This document shows, one piece after another, positions 30,080-42,007 of a DNA stretch of 64,000 nt; position 1 is the stretch's first letter; each line of letters begins with the position of its first letter. A program made the position numbers and the translations under genes. The stretch is from assembly GCF_913063425.1 (NCBI RefSeq), contig NZ_CAJXYK010000032.1, forward strand, positions 1 to 64,000, in the 5' to 3' direction. Origin of the DNA: an uncultured Thiohalocapsa sp. Lineage in GTDB: Bacteria > Pseudomonadota > Gammaproteobacteria > Chromatiales > Chromatiaceae. The notes under the pieces were generated by a model, which did not search any database, was not told the DNA's origin, and saw only the letters and a list, made by a program, of their open reading frames with translations.

Positions 30080-31613
30080 TCTCGCCACCGACGACCTGAC
30101 GCTGGACTGGCCCGCGGATCCCGCTCCCGCGATGCCCCATCGGCTGCGTGCCCCAGACACCCGTGCCGCTCACGCCCATACCCTTGACCCCAAGGCCCTT
30201 GAACCCAAGGCCCTTGACCCGAGGGACCTTGACCCCAGCCCCGTTGACTCCGGTGCCTTGGAACAAGGCGCTGCCGACGGCCACGCCATCACCGCTCAAG
30301 GCGCACAGGCCACCGGCCGCGACGCGGCGCCCATCCCGGCGGAGACCAACCTGCCGCTGTCGGCGCTGCTGCGGGGCCTGGGCGCCCTGGTGGTCACCGG
30401 CGCCTTCGTGCTCTATCTGTTCCAGGGCTGGCGCGGCGGCGACGACCTGACCCGGGCGCTGCTGCTGCTCGGGCACACCGTCGCGCTGACGCTGGCGGGC
30501 TTCGGGCTCGGGCACTGGCTGCGGGAGCCCCGCGGCGCGCGACTCTTCATTGCGCTGGCGCTGGCGGCCATGCCCGTGAGCTTCGCCTTCCTGGGCGGGC
30601 TCCTCTACAGCCACCTCGGCAGTGTCATGCCGGACCCGGCCGCCGCCGGCTTCTGGCAGCCGGCGCCGGACGGCGCGCTCGCCCTGGGGCCGGTGCTGCT
30701 GCTGACGCTGACGGCGACAGCGGTGCTGGCGCTTGCCATCGGCATCGGCTTTCTGGTGCTGGCGCGGCGCTCGGCGTGGCGCCTGACCGGGCTCTATCTG
30801 CTCGCCAACCTCGCGCTGCTGGTGCCGGTGCGCCATGGTCTCGCGGTGCCGGTGCTGCTGCTCGGGCTCGCGCTGGCGCTGTCGGCCGCGGCGGTGCGGC
30901 TGCGCCGGGCCGATGCCTCCCTGGCAACGACGGAGGGTCGCTTCGCGCGACTGGTGCTGGCGCTGCCGCTGCTGCTCATGACCGGCCGCAGCCTGTGGCT
31001 GTACGCGCCGGATGCGCTCTTCTTCGCGGTGCTCGCGTTGCTGGGCCATGGCGCGCTGCGCATGGCCATGGATGCAGGCGCGCGGTGGCCGCGGCTGCTG
31101 GAGAGCGCGGCAGCCGCGACGGCCATGGTCGCCGCGGGCTGCGTGCTCCTGACGCTGGCGCCGCTCGCCGCCCTCGCAGATGCGGCGAAGCTGCCCATCG
31201 CCACACTGGTCTTGGCGGGGCTGCTGCTGGACCTGGGCAACCGTCCGGGCCACACCGGAGCAGCCTACCGACCGACGGCAGCCGCACTGTTGGCGCTCGC
31301 CATGGCCCTGAACCTGGCCATCCACGGCGGCCTCGGCCCAGCCGTCGGCGCCATCGCCGCCGGCATCGGCACCCTCGCGGCGGGCTACTGGCTGCGCAGC
31401 CGCGGGCTGTTCCTGCTCGGCATGGCCGTCGCGGTGCTGGGGCTCGGCTATGCCGGCGAGGCCGCCCTTGCGAATTTCACCATCGGCACCTGGACCGGGC
31501 TCGTGCTCCTCGGCAGCGCCAGCATCGTCGCCGGCTCCCTGCTGGAGCGCCACGGCACGGCGCTGCGCGCCCTGTTGGCCCGGGGCAGACGCCACTTCGA
31601 CAGCGTCGGCTGA
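30069..31613 (+). CDS. Polytopic inner-membrane protein, unknown
   Basis: A 514-residue protein that I do not recognise. Residues 1-95 are soluble and include a low-complexity stretch with repeated LDP/LEP units (TLDPKALEPKALDPRDLDP). From residue 98 there are roughly twelve or more hydrophobic helices rich in Ala, Leu and Gly (for example LGALVVTGAFVLYLFQGW, GHTVALTLAGFGLGHWL). No transporter signature is visible. It overlaps the PspA-like gene, so it may be the membrane partner of that protein. The layout vaguely recalls DUF2157-type membrane proteins. Confidence 0.7.
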   Translation: MRADLATDDLTLDWPADPAPAMPHRLRAPDTRAAHAHTLDPKALEPKALDPRDLDPSPVDSGALEQGAADGHAITAQGAQATGRDAAPIPAETNLPLSALLRGLGALVVTGAFVLYLFQGWRGGDDLTRALLLLGHTVALTLAGFGLGHWLREPRGARLFIALALAAMPVSFAFLGGLLYSHLGSVMPDPAAAGFWQPAPDGALALGPVLLLTLTATAVLALAIGIGFLVLARRSAWRLTGLYLLANLALLVPVRHGLAVPVLLLGLALALSAAAVRLRRADASLATTEGRFARLVLALPLLLMTGRSLWLYAPDALFFAVLALLGHGALRMAMDAGARWPRLLESAAAATAMVAAGCVLLTLAPLAALADAAKLPIATLVLAGLLLDLGNRPGHTGAAYRPTAAALLALAMALNLAIHGGLGPAVGAIAAGIGTLAAGYWLRSRGLFLLGMAVAVLGLGYAGEAALANFTIGTWTGLVLLGSASIVAGSLLERHGTALRALLARGRRHFDSVG

Positions 31614-31666
31614 ACGCAGAGACGCGGCGGGCAGGGATGCCCGCCCAAATTCTCGGTGACAATTTT

Positions 31667-31684
31667 TGGGGACAGTGTATTGAA
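31667..31684 (-). repeat. GTCCCC-box repeat, degenerate copy
   Basis: On the minus strand this reads AATACACTGTCCCC, close to two copies at 48669-48682 and 48707-48720 (AGTATAC[C/T]GTCCCC). All three are intergenic. Such boxes may be remnants of a small mobile or REP-like element; the assignment is tentative. Confidence 0.3.
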
Positions 31685-31821
31685 CCCTCGCCCTCCGGTC
31701 AGCGCACGCCGCGTACACCGAAAGTGCATCCACTCAGGCCGCCATCACGTCGGCGTTGATATACTGTCAGCGGCCGGCCCCGCCGCCGGCGGCGACAGCA
31801 AGCCCGGAATCGGTACCCCTC

Positions 31822-32529
31822 ATGGCGTTGGCAGAAGAAGACATCCAGTTCATCAAGGACCACCTGGCGGTGTGGCTGGCGGAGCAGAGCCTCGGTAAGC
31901 CGCCGGCGGTGTACGAGATCGAGCTGCGCGAGCGCATGGTGCGGGTGGAAGAAGAGCTGCGCCACCAGCGCGAGCTGATGCGCGAGGGCTTTGCCCAGAT
32001 CGACAAGCGCCTTGAGCAGGTGGATAAGCGCTTCGAGCAGGTCGACAAACGCTTCGAGCAGGTGGACCAGCGTTTCGAAGAGACTCAGGCGTTCATGGAG
32101 AAGCGCTTCGCGCAGGTGGACAAGCGTTTCGAAGAGACTCAGGCGTTCATGGAGAAGCGCTTCGCGCAGGTGGACAAGCGCTTCGAGGACATGCAGACGG
32201 CCATGGGCAAGCGCTTCGAGGACGCGCAGGCCGCCATGGACAAGCGCTTCGCGCAGGTCGATAAGCGTTTCGAAGACATCCAGGCGTCCGCGGACAAGCG
32301 CTTCGAGAGCATGCAGACATCCATGGATAAACGCTTTGAGGAGATGCAGACCTCCATGGATAAGCGCTTCTGGGACATGCAGTCATACATGGACAAACGC
32401 TTCGACGCCGGCCAGCAGGATATCCGCGAGCTGCAGCAGCGCATGGACCGCTTCCTGGTCTGGTCCTTCGGCACCACCGTCGCCGTCGGCGGACTGGTGG
32501 TCACCTTGATCAAGTTCTGGAATCCCTGA
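31822..32529 (+). CDS. Coiled-coil repeat protein with C-terminal membrane anchor
   Basis: A 235-residue protein. Residues 55-200 are about twenty heptad-like units with a DKRFEQV / MDKRFED consensus, forming a long coiled coil. The DNA shows the same tandem repeats, including two near-identical 54-bp blocks at about 32077-32184. A single membrane helix at the C-terminus (FLVWSFGTTVAVGGLVVTLIKFW) anchors it. The N-terminal 45 residues (EEDIQFIKDHLAVWLAEQ) form a separate conserved-looking helix. The ATG at 31822 is the first good start. Function unknown; a membrane-tethered spacer or scaffold is plausible. Copy number of the repeats may vary between strains. Confidence 0.75.
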   Translation: MALAEEDIQFIKDHLAVWLAEQSLGKPPAVYEIELRERMVRVEEELRHQRELMREGFAQIDKRLEQVDKRFEQVDKRFEQVDQRFEETQAFMEKRFAQVDKRFEETQAFMEKRFAQVDKRFEDMQTAMGKRFEDAQAAMDKRFAQVDKRFEDIQASADKRFESMQTSMDKRFEEMQTSMDKRFWDMQSYMDKRFDAGQQDIRELQQRMDRFLVWSFGTTVAVGGLVVTLIKFWNP

Positions 32530-32604
32530 CGCGCCGGACACAGCCCCCGAGCGCTGCCGGCACCAAAGGCGCAGCACAGGGTCCACAGCGGAGCATCCGC
32601 GACC

Positions 32605-34563
<1,959 letters not shown>

Positions 34564-34577
34564 GAGCTACGCAATTT

Positions 34578-34620
34578 CGTTGTACGGCAACGCGATCTCG
34601 TAGTCTACGAGACTTCGTAG
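34578..34620. promoter_or_regulatory. Cluster of palindromes, probable activator sites
   Basis: Three overlapping inverted repeats lie here: CGTTG-N5-CAACG (34578-34592), TCTCGTAG-T-CTACGAGA (34596-34612, perfect 8-bp arms) and CTACGA-N4-TCGTAG (34605-34620). They share a CTACGA/TCGTAG half-site. They lie 15-57 bp from the start of the sigma54 activator gene and about 67-110 bp upstream of the -24 box of the divergent operon, the right distance for enhancer sites that also repress the activator gene. Confidence 0.7.
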
Positions 34621-34685
34621 TGGTTCTCAGCCCAACTGGCGCGGGCAACAGCCGGAAACACCGGACTCAGCGGCATCACGCCTTG

Positions 34686-34701
34686 TGGCACGCCAATTGC
34701 T
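34686..34701 (+). promoter_or_regulatory. Sigma54 -24/-12 promoter of the transporter operon
   Basis: TGGCACGCCAATTGCT matches the consensus TGGCAC-N5-TTGC exactly, with GG at 34687-34688 and GC at 34699-34700 separated by 10 bases. Transcription would start near 34712, about 200 bases upstream of the binding-protein gene. Confidence 0.85.
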
Positions 34702-34915
34702 TGCTACGGATTTGAGTCAACTCTCGCTCGCGGCAGCGGCCGCGAACGCATTGCTGCGACGCACAACCGGGGCGGAAGCACGGACCGGTCGCATCCCGCA
34801 GGGCAGGCGGGTGCCGCACGACGGATTCAATCCGCACGCCGCCAAGCGAGCCCTGCGCCGCCGCACAGATGGCGTCGGGCCGCAGCAACAGCACATCGCA
34901 ACCAAGGGGAAAACG

Positions 34916-36415
34916 ATGTCGTACCGAAGCCTGGGCAATCCCTTCGATGCCAACACCGACCTCCAGCATGGGCCGGCCTGCAACTGCCCCATCTGCGTCT
35001 TCAAGCGCGAAGAGGCGGCCTCCTCCTACGAATGCACCGAGTCCGAGATGACGGAGCGCCTGGAGCGCGCCGTCTTCGACGACGCCGCCACCGACACCGG
35101 CGCTGCGTCTCCCGCGCTCGCCGCCGCCGGTGCGGCCAAGCGCGAAACCTTCGAGACCTCCGACGACATCATGGACCGCGCCATCGAGAGCGCCATCGTC
35201 CGCGGCGTCTTCGGCCACAACGACATGAGCCGCCGGCAGTTCCTGGGCCTCGTCGGCGGCGGCACGCTGGCCTCCATCCTCGGCACCATGCTGCCCATGG
35301 ACAAGATCAAGGCCGCCGCCAAGGAGGAGATGGGCGCGCTCGAGAAGGCCAAGCTCAAGGTCGGCTTCGTGCCCATCACCTGCGCCACGCCCATCATCAT
35401 GGCGCACCCCCTCGGCTTCTACGAGAAGTACGGGCTGGACGTGGACGTGATCAAGACCGCCGGCTGGGCCGTCGCCCGCGACAAGTCCCTGTCCGGTGAG
35501 TACGACGCCTCGCACATGCTCACGCCCATGCCGCTCGCCATGACCATGGGGGCAGGCTCCACCGCGGTGCCCTACCGCATGCCGGCGGTGGAGAACATCA
35601 ACGGCCAGGCGATCGTGCTGCACAACGACCACAAGGACAAGCGCGACCCGAAGGACTGGAAGGGCTTCAAGTTCGGCGTGCCCTTCGACTACAGCATGCA
35701 CAACTTCCTGCTGCGCTATTACGTCGCCGAGCACGGCCTGGACCCAGACCAGGACATCCAGATCCGCGTGGTGCCGCCACCGGAGATGGTCGCCAACCTG
35801 CGCGCCGGCAATCTGGACGGCTTCCTGTCGCCTGACCCGTTCAACCAGCGCGCGGTCTGGGAGAAGGTGGGCTTCATCCACATCCTGACCAAGGACATCT
35901 GGCCCGGTCATCCCTGCTGCGCGTTCGCATGCTCCGACGAGTTCGCCGAGACCATGCCGAACACCTACTCGGCGCTGCTCAAGTCCATCATCGATGCGAC
36001 GCACTACTCGCAGAAGGCGGAGAACCGCAAAGAGATCTCAGAGGCCATCGCGCCGAAGAACTATCTCAACCAGCCGGTGCCTGTCATCGAGCAGGTGCTG
36101 ACGGGCCGCTTCGCCGACGGGCTCGGCAATGTGCAGGACGTGCCGGACCGCATCGACTTCGACCCCTTCCCGTGGCATTCCATGGCCGTGTGGATCCTGA
36201 CGCAGATGAAGCGCTGGGGCTATGTCGAAGGCGACATCGACTACAAGGGTATCGCCGAGCAGGTCTATCTGGCCTCCGACGCTGCGAAGTATATGCAGGA
36301 GCTCGGCTACGAGCCGCCGGACAAGACCTACGAGAATTACACCATCATGGGCAAGGAGTTCGATTGGACCAAGCCCGAGGAGTACATCGCGAGCTTCGAC
36401 ATCAAGCGGACCTGA
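34916..36415 (+). CDS. NrtA/CmpA-family ABC transporter substrate-binding protein
   Basis: A 499-residue binding protein of the nitrate/bicarbonate/cyanate (NrtA/CmpA) type. Residues 1-100 form an N-terminal module with a Cys cluster (HGPACNCPICVFKREE, Cys 22, 24, 27) and then FETSDDIMDRAIESAIVRGVF. A twin-arginine motif MSRRQFLGLVGGG follows (Arg 106-107). The binding domain starts at KLKVGFVPITCATPIIMAH. The ATG at 34916 follows AAGGGGA. Related proteins carry similar Cys-rich pre-Tat segments, so the long N-terminus is probably real. It heads a sigma54-controlled operon. The ligand is an oxyanion or pseudohalide by family, not determined here. Confidence 0.88.
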   Translation: MSYRSLGNPFDANTDLQHGPACNCPICVFKREEAASSYECTESEMTERLERAVFDDAATDTGAASPALAAAGAAKRETFETSDDIMDRAIESAIVRGVFGHNDMSRRQFLGLVGGGTLASILGTMLPMDKIKAAAKEEMGALEKAKLKVGFVPITCATPIIMAHPLGFYEKYGLDVDVIKTAGWAVARDKSLSGEYDASHMLTPMPLAMTMGAGSTAVPYRMPAVENINGQAIVLHNDHKDKRDPKDWKGFKFGVPFDYSMHNFLLRYYVAEHGLDPDQDIQIRVVPPPEMVANLRAGNLDGFLSPDPFNQRAVWEKVGFIHILTKDIWPGHPCCAFACSDEFAETMPNTYSALLKSIIDATHYSQKAENRKEISEAIAPKNYLNQPVPVIEQVLTGRFADGLGNVQDVPDRIDFDPFPWHSMAVWILTQMKRWGYVEGDIDYKGIAEQVYLASDAAKYMQELGYEPPDKTYENYTIMGKEFDWTKPEEYIASFDIKRT

Positions 36416-36716
36416 TCCGCGCGGACGTCATCTTCCGATAAGGCTCTGCAAGCAGGTATGCAGGGCCAGCCCCGACCTTGGCCATGGACGGCCAGGCGTC
36501 GGTACTCCCCCGTTGATTCATCCCGTCGCGATTGCAAATGAAATCGGCAAAGCGATCGGTATTAACCACAGTTTTGCGCACGACCAGCTGACACCATACT
36601 GAAAGGCATGTGAGCGACCCGCACCTCTGCTGCTGCACGTGACGCTCCGCGCCGCAGCCGCGTTTGCAGCTGCGACCCACGAACCGCCTACGCCGATCCC
36701 AAACGAGCACAGCACC
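36416..36716. other. Gap between binding protein and permease genes
   Basis: 301 bp inside the operon with no gene seen on either strand. It is AT-richer than its surroundings around 36520-36610. No clear terminator or sigma54 box is present; a secondary promoter is possible. The long spacing suggests that the binding protein is expressed at a higher level than the permease. Confidence 0.35.
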
Positions 36717-37547
36717 ATGCTCCAATCCATCAACGCCCGCGCAGTACTGGTTTCTCTCGTGCTGCTGGTTGTCACCCTCGGCCTGTGGCAGCTCAGTCAC
36801 ACATCTTCCGAGGCCGACACCGAAATGACCGAGTACGAGCGCCTCATGGGCGGCGCGGAGCCGCAGGCCAAGGTACCGCCGCCGTCGGAGATCATCGGTC
36901 TGGCGGCCAAAGAGCTGTCCAACCCCTTCTACGATGCAGGCCCCAACGACAAGGGCATCGGCATCCAGCTCGGCTACTCCATCTACCGGGTGCTGACGGG
37001 CTTCGGGCTCGCGGCGTTGGTGGCCATTCCGCTCGGCTTTCTCATCGGCATGTCGCCGTTGATGTACAAGGCGCTGAATCCCTTCATCCAGATCCTGAAG
37101 CCCATCTCGCCGCTGGCCTGGATGCCGCTCGCGCTCTTCATCATCAAGGACTCGGAGGCGTCGTCCATCTTCGTGATCTTCATCTGCTCCATCTGGCCGA
37201 TGCTGATCAACACCGCCTTCGGCGTCGCCGGCGTGCGCAAGGACTGGGTGAACGTGGCCCGCACTCACGAATTGACGCCCATGAACACGGCCTTCCAGGT
37301 GATTCTGCCCGCGGCGGCGCCGACCATTCTCACCGGCATGCGCATCAGCATCGGCATCGCCTGGCTGGTGATCGTCGCGGCCGAAATGCTCGTCGGCGGC
37401 ACCGGCATCGGCTACTACGTCTGGAACGAGTGGAACAACCTGGACCTCACCAGCGTCATCTTCTCGATTCTGATGATCGGCCTCGTGGGCATGCTCCTGG
37501 ACATGGCGCTGGCCACCGCCACCCGCTTTGTCCAATACCAGGAGTGA
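36717..37547 (+). CDS. NitT/TauT-family ABC transporter permease
   Basis: A 276-residue permease of the NrtB/TauC/SsuC type with six membrane helices. The coupling loop reads ARTHELTPMNTAFQVILPAAAPTILTGMR. An insertion near residues 25-60 (SSEADTEMTEYERLMGGAEP) lies between helices 1 and 2 on the outer side, as in NrtB. The ATG at 36717 gives a sensible membrane N-terminus. It lies directly upstream of the ATPase gene (5 bp gap). Confidence 0.88.
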   Translation: MLQSINARAVLVSLVLLVVTLGLWQLSHTSSEADTEMTEYERLMGGAEPQAKVPPPSEIIGLAAKELSNPFYDAGPNDKGIGIQLGYSIYRVLTGFGLAALVAIPLGFLIGMSPLMYKALNPFIQILKPISPLAWMPLALFIIKDSEASSIFVIFICSIWPMLINTAFGVAGVRKDWVNVARTHELTPMNTAFQVILPAAAPTILTGMRISIGIAWLVIVAAEMLVGGTGIGYYVWNEWNNLDLTSVIFSILMIGLVGMLLDMALATATRFVQYQE

Positions 37548-37552
37548 CGACC

Positions 37553-38521
37553 ATGGCAGAGCAGCATTTTCTCGAAGTCCGGCACCTCGGCAAGCGCTTC
37601 GACACCGATCACGGCGAGCTCACCGTCTTCGATGACGTGAGCTTCGGCCTCGACAAGGGCGAGTTCGTCTGCATCATCGGCCATTCCGGCTGCGGCAAGT
37701 CCACCATTCTCAATGTCCTCGCCGGACTCGACTCGCCGAGCGGCGGCGAGGTGTACATGGCGGGCAAAGAGGTCCGCGGCCCGTCGCTGGAGCGCGGCGT
37801 CGTCTTCCAGAACTACTCGCTGCTGCCCTGGCGCTCGGCGCTGAGCAACGTGGAGTTCGGGGTGCGGGCGCGCTTCCCGGGCTGGGGCAAGGCCAAGGTG
37901 CGCGAGCACAGCCTGCGATACCTGCACATGGTGGGCCTCAAGGACGGCGCCGAGCACCGCAAGCCCGCCGCGCTGTCCGGCGGCATGCGCCAGCGCGTGT
38001 CCATCGCCCGCGCCTTCGCCACCCAGCCGCAGCTGCTGCTGCTGGACGAGCCCTTCGGTGCCCTGGATGCCTTGACCCGCGGCACCATTCAGGACGAGCT
38101 CCTGAGGATCTGCGCCGAGACCCACCAGACGGTGTTCATGATCACGCACGATGTGGACGAGGCGATTCTGCTCGCCGACCGCATCCTGCTCATGACCAAC
38201 GGCCCATTCGCCCGCGTCGCCGAATCCGTCAAGGTCAGTATCGAGCGCCCCCGGGACCGCACCACCATCGTGCACGATCCAGGCTACTACCCCATCCGCA
38301 CGCACTTGGTGGACTTTCTTGTCTCCCGCTCCCGCGAGCTGTCCGAGCGCGACGACGCCGTCCGCGACGCCGGTCATGCCCGCGAGGTGCGCGCCGAGGC
38401 CATGGCGCCGGTGGAGGTGGACCCGGCCGCCGATGCGCGTGCCGAGGCGGCCGGCCTTGTCCGGGCGCAAGGCCCCGACCCACACGCGCCGCCACCGCTG
38501 AAGGCCGTCAACGGCAACTGA
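37553..38521 (+). CDS. NitT/TauT-family ABC transporter ATP-binding protein
   Basis: A 322-residue ABC ATPase with Walker A GHSGCGKST, signature LSGGMRQRVSIARAF, Walker B LLLLDEPFGALD and switch MITHDVDEAILLADR, characteristic of NrtD/TauB/SsuB. It ends in an Ala/Pro/Glu-rich tail after residue 255, longer than in relatives, which carries no recognisable regulatory domain. It works with the upstream permease and binding protein. Confidence 0.9.
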   Translation: MAEQHFLEVRHLGKRFDTDHGELTVFDDVSFGLDKGEFVCIIGHSGCGKSTILNVLAGLDSPSGGEVYMAGKEVRGPSLERGVVFQNYSLLPWRSALSNVEFGVRARFPGWGKAKVREHSLRYLHMVGLKDGAEHRKPAALSGGMRQRVSIARAFATQPQLLLLDEPFGALDALTRGTIQDELLRICAETHQTVFMITHDVDEAILLADRILLMTNGPFARVAESVKVSIERPRDRTTIVHDPGYYPIRTHLVDFLVSRSRELSERDDAVRDAGHAREVRAEAMAPVEVDPAADARAEAAGLVRAQGPDPHAPPPLKAVNGN

Positions 38522-38577
38522 GGCCGCGCCCTGACGACAGAGCCCGACAGATCAACGAGCACACCACTGGACCCGCC

Positions 38578-40002
<1,425 letters not shown>

Positions 40003-40022
40003 CCGCCCCACTGCCCACCGTG

Positions 40023-41186
40023 ATGCACCCACGCTGGCAGCGGCAGCTGCCGGAGGCGGTCACCGCGCTGCGCTGGCGAAGCGCCGCCGAGCCGGACGGG
40101 CACAGCGCTGGGGCAGAAGACCTGCTCGCCGCAGGCGCCGACGGCTGGCTGCGCAGCCACGCTGGAGGCGACGGTACCGAGCAGCTCGCCTGGCAGGCCC
40201 ATACCGGCGGCATCACCGCCCTCTGCCTGCGTCCAACCCCGAAGCCTGCCCCAAACGAGGCCGGCGACAGCCTCCCCGCCGTGCTCGCCAGCGCCGGCGA
40301 GGACGGTCGGGTGCTGCTGTGGGACACCCGCGGCGGGCTGGTGGCGACCCTCGCCGAGGAGTCGAGCTGGGTGGAGCACCTCGCCTGGACGGCGGACGGC
40401 AGCCTGCTCGCCGCCGCCGCGGGACGCAGCATCCACCTGTGGCGCGGCGAGGAGTCCCTGGGTGTGTGGTACGACGCCAACCGCTCCGTACTGGCGCTGG
40501 CCTGGGCACCGGACGGCAAGCGCCTTGCCACCGCCGCCAACAAAGGTCTGCACCTGTGGCAGGTGGGTGGCGATGCACCGGTGCAGCTCCTCCAGTTTCC
40601 GGGTGCGCCCGTGGTGCTCGGCTGGCGACCGGACGGCAAGGCACTGGCAGTGGGCACCCAGGACGGCTTTCTTCAGGTCTGGCGCCAGGCCGGTGCACGC
40701 GGTCAAGGCGCGAAGGGCGCCGGCCGCAGGGGCGGCTCGTCGCAGCTGACCATGCGCGGCTATCCCGCCAAGGTCGCCTGCCTGGACTGGCACCCGACGC
40801 GCTCCCGCGTCGCCACCGCCGGGGGCCAGGACGTGGTGCTCTGGGACATCCCCGCCGCCGGCGAGGGCAAGCCGACCCCGCTGCGCCTGCACCGCACCGC
40901 CATCACGGCACTGGCTTACGCACCGCACGGCACCCTGCTCGCCTCCGCCGACCGCGACGGCCGTGTCTGCATCTGGTCCGACGCCGGCGCGCCGCTCCAG
41001 TCTCTCGGCCTGGACGCCGAGGTGGCCTGCGCCGCCTGGAACGCCGACGGCTCCGCCGTCGCCTTCGGCGGCACCGACGGCCGTATCACGGTGATGGACA
41101 TCGAGACACAAACAGGCCGTGGTCCGACCGCGGCGAAACACGCCAAAGCTCCGCAACGACCCGACCCCGAGGTGACTCCACGATGA
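40023..41186 (+). CDS. WD40 repeat protein
   Basis: A 387-residue protein made of about seven WD40 blades: recurring GH/D-type strands such as ALAWAPDGKRLATAANKGLHLWQ and ALAYAPHGTLLASADRDGRVCIWS. No signal peptide is visible, so it is cytoplasmic. GTG codons at 39990 and 40020 are alternative starts; the former overlaps the CobW stop. Its own stop overlaps the HupE start (ATGA). As a beta propeller it probably serves as a protein-interaction platform for its operon partners, for example the CobW GTPase. Confidence 0.87.
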   Translation: MHPRWQRQLPEAVTALRWRSAAEPDGHSAGAEDLLAAGADGWLRSHAGGDGTEQLAWQAHTGGITALCLRPTPKPAPNEAGDSLPAVLASAGEDGRVLLWDTRGGLVATLAEESSWVEHLAWTADGSLLAAAAGRSIHLWRGEESLGVWYDANRSVLALAWAPDGKRLATAANKGLHLWQVGGDAPVQLLQFPGAPVVLGWRPDGKALAVGTQDGFLQVWRQAGARGQGAKGAGRRGGSSQLTMRGYPAKVACLDWHPTRSRVATAGGQDVVLWDIPAAGEGKPTPLRLHRTAITALAYAPHGTLLASADRDGRVCIWSDAGAPLQSLGLDAEVACAAWNADGSAVAFGGTDGRITVMDIETQTGRGPTAAKHAKAPQRPDPEVTPR

Positions 41187-41836
41187 CCCGACCCACCGAC
41201 TCCGCACCCGCCAACCTGCTCGTCACCCGCACTGGCACCGCTGCCGCGGGACTGCTCGCCACCATGCCGGCGCTGGCCCACCATCCCATGGGCGGCATGA
41301 CGCCCGCGACCATGACCCAGGGCCTGCTCTCCGGCCTGGGCCATCCCGTCATCGGCATCGACCACTTCGCCTTCCTGGTGGTCGCCGCCCTGCTCGCCTT
41401 CACCGTCACCGGCGCCGCCCGCTGGCTGCTGCCGGCGGCCTTCATCGGCGGCACCGTCGCCGGCACCCTGATCCACGTGCAGGCGCTGGACCTCCCCGCC
41501 GCCGAGCTGCTGGTGGCCGCGAGCGTGCTCGCCGGCGGCGCGCTGGTGGTCTCCGGGCGCAAGCTCGGCGCCGGCGCCCTGGCGCTGCTGCTGGCGGGCG
41601 CCGGCGTCTTCCACGGCTATGCCTACGGCGAGTCCATCGTCGGCGCCGATGCACCGGTGCTCGGCAGCTACCTCGCCGGCTTCGCGCTGATCCAGTACGC
41701 CGTCATCGCGGGCCTGCTGCTGGGCCTGAGCCGGCTCGCCGCCCGCTCCGAGGGCACGGCCGGCACGCTGATCCGCACCGGCGGCATCGGCGCCCTGGCC
41801 GTGGGCGGACTCTTCCTGGTGGCCGGCCTTGTCTGA
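41183..41836 (+). CDS. HupE/UreJ family metal permease
   Basis: A 217-residue membrane protein with about six helices. The family motif HPVIGIDH lies in the second helix region (SGLGHPVIGIDHFAFLVVAALLAF), and a second His/Tyr patch (GAGVFHGYAYGESI) is also typical. HupE/UreJ proteins are secondary permeases for Ni or Co linked to hydrogenase or urease; here no such enzyme is adjacent. Four-base overlap with the WD40 gene supports an operon. Metal identity is not determined. Confidence 0.87.
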   Translation: MTRPTDSAPANLLVTRTGTAAAGLLATMPALAHHPMGGMTPATMTQGLLSGLGHPVIGIDHFAFLVVAALLAFTVTGAARWLLPAAFIGGTVAGTLIHVQALDLPAAELLVAASVLAGGALVVSGRKLGAGALALLLAGAGVFHGYAYGESIVGADAPVLGSYLAGFALIQYAVIAGLLLGLSRLAARSEGTAGTLIRTGGIGALAVGGLFLVAGLV

Positions 41837-42007
41837 GCCCGCGCCGGAACCCACCCGCCAGGAGCCCTGACCACGGATGGTCCCAGCCGGCACCAGCCGG
41901 CAATCTTGATTCAGAACGACGTCGCTGACTGCGGCGCACTCCTGTGCGCCGCCCGGGGTTTCTTTGCCCAAGGAAACCCCACCGAGACCCCCAACGAGAG
42001 CAGTCCC

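Noticed and set aside
32077-32400. Tandem repeats resembling a CRISPR array
   Set aside because: The repeats are in phase with codons of a coiled-coil gene and have no unique spacers.
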